A DNA stretch of 64,000 nucleotides from positions 523,501 to 587,500 of the forward strand of contig JALIZF010001715.1 of the NCBI GenBank assembly GCA_029948255.1, in the 5' to 3' direction. The number at the start of each line of letters is the position of its first letter. Position 1 is the first letter of the stretch. Shown one piece after another: positions 57,201-64,000 of this stretch. The notes beneath the pieces were generated by a model. The model saw nothing but the letters and a program-made list of their open reading frames with translations, did no database searches and had not been told where the DNA came from. Position numbers and translations under genes: made by a program. The stretch is from Telmatactis stephensoni. Taxonomy: Eukaryota; Cnidaria; Anthozoa; Actiniaria; Isophelliidae.

Positions 57201-59950
57201 CAGTAAATGATCATTTAGCATCTAAAGAATACAGTAACAGTAAGAGTTAATAGTCATCCATGGGAGAGCTGTTAATTAGGGTATTATTACACTGTAGATG
57301 AAAAGCAAGATTTGCATTAATTAAATGAAACGTTTTATTTTTCTTGGCATACAAATAATCTGAACATAAAATAATCACCAGCAGCTTCTAATTAATACCA
57401 GCCTGCTATTTCATCAAATTTATCTTTAAACATACAAACCTTCATTTAATGTTAAAGTCCACATATTAACCAATATTACAATAAATAAGTTGGATATGTT
57501 TCATGCTTACCCTGACAAACATAATTTTTCCAAGAATGATATATTTTCCCTCTTTAAGTCTGTGTACAATTTTGATGTTATAATCCTTGGCTATCTTGCA
57601 CACCTAATAGATACAAAGCCATACAATTATTGGGGTAACATGTTCATTGAACTAAATCAAACTGTAAAAGATAATGGTTTATTTGCGCCGCGAAAATTTA
57701 TTTTATTTTGCCTGAAAAGTATTATAAAGGGAAAATATCGTCATATAAGGGAAAATTTTCATAAAATAATCAGCATTTTAAACTGTTGTAATGTCATTTC
57801 TATACGTAATGTTCCGTTATCACGACAATGTTGCGGTTGAGCGATTAAATCTTGTCTTGTTTTAGAGACAAAGTCATTTTCAATAGCGGAGCTTTCAAAA
57901 GGCTAATTGAAAACTAATTGAAAAATAATTACGACTTAAAATGTCCTTTCTTGCAAATACATTTTTGTAATCTGAACTGTTTTATTAATTTATGGTGTGC
58001 AAAGTAAATAGTATTTTTGTATGTTTGTATTAGAATTTCCTAGCAGCCAGGTGAGCCGACTATTATAGCCCTGCATAATTTATTTTTCAGGTCTTTGAAT
58101 GAGCAATGCAATAGTTACATGGAAATATCTTAAGTGTTTACAATAACCTTTCGCAATCGAGTTGTGTCTGCTTTTTGTTGGAAAACGTTTTCTATATGTC
58201 AACGCAAATTATCGTTTTGGGGCAAATAGAAATTGTCTTTCGTGACCCTTGAAGATTTTGATGTCTATTGTCGATATAGATCTTTGGATAGCCTAAATGT
58301 TAAACTGTGTTGGTCGGACAGTCAAAGAACAATGAATTAGTATCGAGTTGTGTGGAACAATACCAGATCATTAAAATAAAATCACCTTTCCCGTTTTACA
58401 AATACAGTTTCGAAAGTTTTACAAAATTTTCCTTCCACGAGTGTTCAAAGAACGAGCAACGCCGGGTAAAACATGAGCGAGTACTTTGATCCTCGTTTTG
58501 CCTATAGTTTCTTTCAGCCTGGGCCAAGTAGATATAGTGGCATATACCACAACGTCCCTGGTCCTTCTACGATAAATGGCAGCGTTCCTTCTACGATAAA
58601 TGGCTACGGTCCTTTTACCGGTCCTTCTAGTGGTAGTATAAATACATCAAGTGATCAACTCAGCCGAATGGAGTCAGCGCAAAATGGAGAGGCTCCTGTA
58701 GAAGAAGCTGCTAAAAAAACCAAGCAGTACAATAAGTGGAATCAAAATGAGCAGTCGTATCTCGTAAGCCTCTGGGCTGATCGGTTTGATCGCCTAGAGA
58801 GCAAAGATGTACTTGTTGACAGATGTTTACAATCAATTTCTTTTCATTTTGTATATGCGACTCGAACGGATCCTAAGAAATTTTTGGACTTCCGGTTTTG
58901 GTTTCAAAATTTTATATGAATGTAAAACTTACACGGACCATATGCGACCGGGGCCTTATTCAACTTCGACAACAAGTCGATATTGCTTCCGGTCAAAATT
59001 GTCACGTTAGGATGGGGCTAATACCTTATATCACGAGTATCGATAATAACTTTCTCAGCAGTTTGACACATATTCCCTACCTTTTCGTCAAGTTCTGTTT
59101 TAGGACAGTTACTTTCAAGAAGTGAAGGAGGCGCTTTTTGTTCTTTTGTTTCATCTTTTTGTTTGTCTTTCATGTTGTTTGAATCGTTTTTAAAATTCCC
59201 GTCAGTGTAATCCATGACTTGTGGGGTGGTTGTTTCCATCCCTTCGTCAAACACTGATTCCACTCCAGAGTCGGAATCTATCGGGCTTCTATCCTCGCGA
59301 TTTTCACCGCTGCTAGTCTGTAATTCAACTGGTTGTGCTGTAGAGTCTCCACTATCATTAATTTCCTCTTGGTCTATTTCTCGCTCTAAGTTAATTAACT
59401 GAGGTAAATGGTGTATTTCGTAGCCAGCAAAACGACGTGCTATCTCCATCAAACAAATCACGATTTCTCGACCCCCTGTCCTGCACTCTTCAACCAGAAC
59501 GACATCATTTGATTCAAATAGTATGGCTTCTGGAATGCTATGCAAGCGACACCAAGAGAGAAACTTCTCGACATTGTCCCGCGAGTGGAATAACTTGGAC
59601 TCTCTAATTCCCTTCTTAGATTTATGAAATGTAAACTTTTTTCCTGGTACAAGCGTACCACTTCTTTCACTGAATTTTTCAGCCATATTTTGAATATAAT
59701 TTGCTAGGAGACACAGAATTGTCCCATCTTCCAAGGCATAAAAGAACAGCTCTGGAGTAATAAATTCATTGGGGAATAAATCTGATAGCCAAGTGCTCTC
59801 GTCCTCTATCATAGCGTACAGCAGCTCATTCTCTTTCTCCCAACGTTGAAAACTTTGAATGCTGCTAGTTTTAAGTCTTCTTAAGTTGGCTCTGTTTCTT
59901 GGAGTTACGTTAATCGTTACCTCCGTAGAAGAGTCAGTATATTGCTCCAT
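48205..59950 (-). CDS. GAS2-like cytoskeletal linker (CH + GAR domains), 5 exons, shifted tail
   Basis: Exons: 59950-59081, 57603-57511, 57221-57131, 53489-53373, 51488-48205. Exon 1 carries a calponin-homology domain (about residues 40-175, actin binding; [13 protein letters not shown]). Exons 2-3 form the microtubule-binding GAR domain ([26 protein letters not shown]). The GAR N-terminus keeps only one Cys where family members have several zinc ligands. The last exon encodes an acidic region with about eleven 18-residue repeats (50020-50590), then an Ala/Lys/Pro/Ser/Thr basic region. As written the frame stops at 48853 (about 1,268 aa). Three extra bases, in GGG 48868-48870, TT 48820-48821 and T9 48439-48447, shift the frame each time in the same direction; without them the frame runs to 48205 (about 1,483 aa). 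GAS2-family proteins cross-link actin and microtubules. The family call is firm; the member (GAS2L1/2/3) is not assigned. Confidence 0.9.
50020..50590 (-). repeat. 54-bp coding tandem repeat in the GAS2-like gene
   Basis: About eleven copies of an 18-residue unit like [18 protein letters not shown]. Central copies are nearly identical at the DNA level, and outer ones vary (STEV, SADV). Highly acidic. Copy number probably varies among individuals. Confidence 0.92.
52108..52320. mobile_element. MITE-like inverted repeat in GAS2-like intron 4
   Basis: The left arm CTGGAGACCAGAGGTTTTGA plus CTCACTCTAG is answered by the right arm CTAGAGTGAGTCAAAGCGTC plus TCGTCCCCAGG. The arms are about 40 bp with several mismatches, and both outer ends carry CACGT. 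Confidence 0.6.
58473..58919 (+). CDS. Myb/SANT-like DNA-binding ORF in the GAS2-like intron, opposite strand
   Basis: ATG at 58473. Residues 1-70 are low-complexity (Gly/Pro/Ser with a repeated GPSTING-type unit). A segment [20 protein letters not shown] matches the first helix of Myb/SANT-like (MADF/trihelix-type) domains, as found in Harbinger transposon Myb proteins and related host genes. The domain stops after LESKD, where GAT|GTACTT could be a splice donor (after 58808). The continuing frame to 58919 does not look like the rest of the domain. So it is either a first exon whose partner exons lie beyond this point, or a truncated copy. It lies wholly within intron 1 of the GAS2-like gene. 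Confidence 0.5.
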   Translation: MSEYFDPRFAYSFFQPGPSRYSGIYHNVPGPSTINGSVPSTINGYGPFTGPSSGSINTSSDQLSRMESAQNGEAPVEEAAKKTKQYNKWNQNEQSYLVSLWADRFDRLESKDVLVDRCLQSISFHFVYATRTDPKKFLDFRFWFQNFI

Positions 59951-62900
59951 GGCTATAGAATACTGGCTTCACATTCCTGTAGGTTAATTTGAATTCTCTT
60001 TCCAGTAGCAAGCTTCTAATTTGAGCTTCTTCATGTAGAACCAATGGTTACTTGTAATTTCTTGTCAAGACGCGGCCTACGAAGACTAGTAATGATCATT
60101 TCACGGTAGCACGCTGCCATGAATAAACATCAGTGTTTACTAACACTCTGTGAACATTCTCTCAAACAACCATGTAAAGTAGCGAGAACTATTCTTGTGA
60201 TATGTGCTTGTTCTTCTTTGAATGTGTAAACATACCCCAACCCCCAGGAGGCACTCACAATTCTTGTCAGCATGGACCAATAGCTTTGCTGCTCTTCTAA
60301 GTGGGTTCACGGTTCAATGGTAAGATAATCGATACAAGTGGATTGTCACAACATCATTGCTAATTTTATTTACATGCTTTGCTAAGAAACCGGTTGTTTC
60401 CAGAAAAATGTGAAACATGCATTACATATAGAATGGAAATAAGGCTTTCAATGTCAAGTACAGAATCTTCAGATAATTTTCAGACTTTTTTATTTTGACA
60501 ACAAGTTGACAAATAATATCTATTTTGCATGATCTTCAAAAAGACCGTTTGGCAAAATGCCTTTACTCTCCCCTCCCCTGCCCATTTACGTAGGAGTACT
60601 GAATGAGCTTTAGTATTTCCGATTTCGACAAAGAAATTCGGTGGTTGTACAAATTCCATATGTCTGAGGTCATGGACTGAACAGAGAAACATCAATGTCT
60701 TCTCAAATCTGGAACTAAAAGATGCTTGTTTTGTGCAAAGCTGGAAAGAGGAAATGAGACAAATATTCAGACAAAAATCTGCTATCTAAACCACAAAAAA
60801 TATATTTTGCATTGTGGAGCTTTTTAAAAATGGAAAAATACGATTGCAGTAGCCCGAGTTGCAACTCAAAAATAGAAAACTAATATGAGGGATGTAATGT
60901 TTTTGGTCTCCAAAACATTTTTAACATTTTCAACAGCAACAACTGATGCGTTCATCAGTTAACATGCTTTACAAGGAAAAAGCTGAAGTTGAATGTCAAC
61001 ACGATAAGACGTAAGTATAAATTTGCAATGTAATAGTGACGCGAAATTTCCGTTGTATGAAAATAACCAAGGCTTAATTATAACTGCTGGAGATCCAGTC
61101 TAGACATCGTTAGTGTTTGTCTTGGCGTCACGCGTCCCATGGCCTCTTCGCTATGGTGGCGGAGGGAGGATCGTGTTGTAGATCACTCAGTGTAATATCA
61201 CATACAACCAACAAAGTGAAAGGAATTGATCTGTTCTTTTTATTTCCCTACAAATTAGTCTTTGATGACGAGCATCGTGTGTGCATTCTCTAGAACATGG
61301 CAGTATGCGCATGAGCAATATCATGGATGAGTAAGAACCTGATCAAGTGGCAAGTAGTGGCTGACGCTCAATATGATATGTGAATTGAGTCAGTGATGCA
61401 TTGTTCAGTCTCCCTTATAACGTTGCTTTTTCTCCTGATCTTCAGGTTTTTGTCCCTCAGTAAATATCAACATATGAGCTGAGGTGTATAAGCTGAGGTT
61501 GTGAGCGAGGTGTGCGTATTTTCAAAATATCGAATGAAAAGGTAGCGAGTGTGGAAAATACACGACCGCACAAGCCTTAGCATTGATGGTAATAACAGAT
61601 CAAGTGGATCACTTAAGGAAGGTCGGAGATAAGAAATCATGTTGCCGGTGTCATATGTCTTAGGTCTGAACTGTCGGGGACTACAGGTCACTACAGATAG
61701 ACTAAGAAACAAAAGGAAACATCTAGGGACCATATTACTCATAATCGTCCCTGAGTAAACGAATGGGATTCTCTAATTTATTAACAACGAACGACACTGC
61801 AGGTTATTGCAGCTATTGCCATATTAATACTAAATTCTCAAGTGAATTTTTAAAGTATATGCTCTTCCAATAGCTTTGTGATTATAGTTTGTTATACCCC
61901 CACCAAGATTTAAGTCCTCTTTTTTCCTGGGTTTACATCGTTGAAACACAAGGGTTTATGTCAGTTGTCTCCGGCGTAACTGTGGTCGACATACTTCTAG
62001 CTTTCGGGGAAAAGGAGGGGAGGGGGAGGGGGAGGGGAGGGGAGGGGAGGGGAGGGGAGGGGAGGGGAGGGGAGGGGAGGGGGAGGTGGAGGTGGAAGCA
62101 CGTTGTTCACTTCTTTCTTTCTTTTTTTTTCAGTTTTTCTAAGAAATTTTCTGTTTACGAGGATCTTGTAAGATATCTTTTGATTATTTCCAGAGCCAGT
62201 CCAGAGCTTACGCTTTTTACATGATTATCTGTAGTGGTCTCGGGTTGTCAGATTCTATGATCGTCTGTGGTCTCTATGGTGTTCGTGGCTCTACCCGCCG
62301 TTGTGGGTCATACACTTGATCTGGTCATTCATCTTGAGTTTGATCTCCAGACACATTTTGGGAAGGCAGGATAATGCCGGGAATACTCTCTCTCTCTTGA
62401 ACGGCTTGTCGCACTACACCAAAATAATGAAGAAATCGCCTCTTCGTAAATGCTAAAGACCCTGCGGTGCAACGTTTCCTTGCACCGTTCCGCTGAACAT
62501 ACAGTAGAATTGCTCTAGTTACAAAGTGTACGTCGCCAACTGCTCCGGTCAAGGAGCCCGCAATACGTCATCGGAGTACGCCAAAAAATTACTGAAGGTT
62601 GTGAATTTGTATAAAGAAATGTATAGAAGGTCCGTAACAACTTTAATTTTTTAGAAATATCAGGATTTAAGTTGTAATTGTATAGTACTATTGATTTGTG
62701 CAAATAACTACATCAAATCAGTGTGCTTTAAATGTGTTTTAAAAAAAATATAAACCCTTGAATTTGTCTGAATATGAACGCTAGTGTCTCATACTTTCTT
62801 TTTTAACTTTGCGAAAACACATTATGACCATTATATCACTGATTTCATTTACCCACCTGAATCCATAAAATGTCTGATGTAAATTGCGCACACAAAATTG

Positions 62901-62986
62901 GAAAGATTTCCCTTTCCCGTTTTACTTGACTAAAACACTTCACGGAAGAAATGGTGCAACCGTGCCGGCTTTACGTTTAAGACTTA
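59951..62986. other. Upstream flank of the GAS2-like gene; no gene recognised
   Basis: No conserved coding sequence. The first 200 bases upstream of 59950 should hold the GAS2-like promoter, though no motif is supported. A GGGGA simple repeat lies at about 62008-62090. Confidence 0.55.
62008..62090 (+). repeat. GGGGA/GGGAG simple repeat
   Basis: An about 80-bp run of GGGGAGGGGAGG on the plus strand, interrupted by few bases. Strong purine strand asymmetry and potential to form G-quadruplexes. Confidence 0.85.
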
Positions 62987-63695
62987 GGGGATGTTTACAT
63001 GGCACTAGAGGCCTATTCCGGGCCCTAAAATCGCCCAAAATCGCCTTACGTTTTGAGCATCTTTAGGGATAATTTTGCTTAAATCGCCTAAAATCGCCTA
63101 CGATCGCCCAAAAATACGGCGATTTTAGGGCTCGGAGTAGGCCTCACTAGGCGGATCATCCTAGCAAGGGAATCATCCTACCTGCTGTACATTTACTGCA
63201 TTCTGTTTACATGGAAATCTCCCGGGGGGGGTACTCCGAAACTTTTTATACAGGTATGCTCCGCCCGGACTCCCGACCCCCTACCCTTTCACATAGTAAA
63301 TTTCGGAAAATCGTACCCCTTTCACATAGTAAATTTCGGAAAATCGCACCCCTTTCACATGCAAATTTTCAAAAAATCGCCCCTTTCACATACCAAATTT
63401 CGAAAATTCATACATTTTTCCCGAAAAAGGTACCCCTTTCACATATCTTTCCCTAAAAAGGCACCCCTTTCCCATAGCTGCGGCCTGAAAAAGGTACCCC
63501 TTTCGGGCGGAGCATCCCCGTATAGTCAATTATAGGGAGTACCCCCCCCCCCCCCCGGGGGAAATCTGTGTCTTCGCTTCGGCTACTAGGATCATCCTAC
63601 TAAACAGAATGCAGTAAACGTATAGCAGGTAGGATGATTCGCCTGCTAGGATGATCCTAGTGCTAGGATGATCCCAGTGCCATGTGAACACCCCC
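62987..63695. mobile_element. Harbinger-type MITE with nested insertion
   Basis: The left end GGGGATGTTTACATGGCACT and the right end AGTGCCATGTGAACACCCCC are the family termini seen at 23553. The flanks are TTA and TAA, so the duplication is not perfect. A duplicated ATCGCCTAAAATCGCC-like tract occurs near 63080, and a complete hAT-like element is inserted at 63221. Confidence 0.75.
63221..63559. mobile_element. hAT-like MITE nested in a Harbinger-type MITE
   Basis: Inverted ends CCCGGGGGGGTACTCC, with 8-bp GGAAATCT duplicated at both flanks (63213-63220 and 63560-63567). Internally it carries 4-6 degenerate direct repeats built on CCCCTTTCACATAGTAAATT plus TCGGAAAATCG. No coding capacity; an 81-codon frame across the repeats is a by-product. 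Confidence 0.82.
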
Positions 63696-64000
63696 TAAAC
63701 TATTATAGCGAGCAAATAGGCCTGCAAGCCCGTGCCTGCAAACAAACAAAACCAAACACTGAAAAACATAACAAAACGACAACAAAAATCTAGAACATTC
63801 GTCGGCCATTCCGTTCAGACTTTCTTTGACCATTCAAATTACTTTCTCTATTGGCCGTTCATTTAGACTTTCTTTGATCATTCGTACCAACTTAAGGAGG
63901 CTCCCTATAGATATAGTGGATACTGATACTAAATGAAAAAGTCATGTTTAAAATCAAGTTTGTTTGCATATTGACAGCTTATAGACCAATTATATTGAAG

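Noticed and set aside
61467..61742. 91-codon minus-strand ORF with a hydrophobic N-terminus
   Set aside because: It looks like a short signal-peptide start, but what follows has no cysteine pattern or domain and no continuing exon was found.

Overview
This window is metazoan genomic DNA: AT-rich, with compact exons, GT-AG introns, tRNA-derived SINEs and many short inverted-repeat elements. Conserved animal genes (an adenosine deaminase-like protein, a GAS2-family cytoskeletal linker, a kelch protein and a multi-VWA/WAP secreted protein) plus the repeat style suggest a marine invertebrate, most likely an anthozoan cnidarian. The organism is an inference, not proven.

Layout. 710-9548 is a very young LTR retrotransposon: two 809-bp LTRs differ at one base and are flanked by a TGTA target duplication. 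It encodes gag, an unassigned second frame, the C-terminal part of integrase with a chromodomain, a RING-finger protein and an envelope-like glycoprotein. The region that should hold protease, reverse transcriptase, RNase H and the N-terminal part of integrase is missing, so it is a non-autonomous element. 9549-15410 is repeat-rich. 15411-25619 (minus) is an 11-exon gene for a secreted WAP-VWA-VWA-VWA-WAP-VWA protein. 25620-33400 is repeat-dominated intergenic DNA. 33459-38739 (minus) is a 10-exon adenosine deaminase-like (ADAL) gene. It lies head-to-head, across 341 bp, with a 7-exon kelch gene (39081-45509, plus). 48205-59950 (minus) is a GAS2-like gene (CH domain, GAR domain, long repetitive acidic then basic tail) whose tail carries three same-direction frame shifts in this sequence. 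A Myb/SANT-like ORF lies in its first intron on the opposite strand. 59951-64000 is intergenic, ending in nested transposons.

In the four host genes the intron phases of all inferred exons agree, so the models are strong even though the boundaries were read by eye. The most unusual object is the env- and RING-carrying retroelement: it has a candidate leader splice donor and polypyrimidine-AG acceptors directly in front of both the RING and env frames, which suggests retrovirus-like spliced subgenomic mRNAs. The repeat landscape is also informative: nested insertions with clear target duplications (TA, TTA and 8 bp), one empty-site comparison, and a minisatellite that seems to have grown from a splice acceptor.
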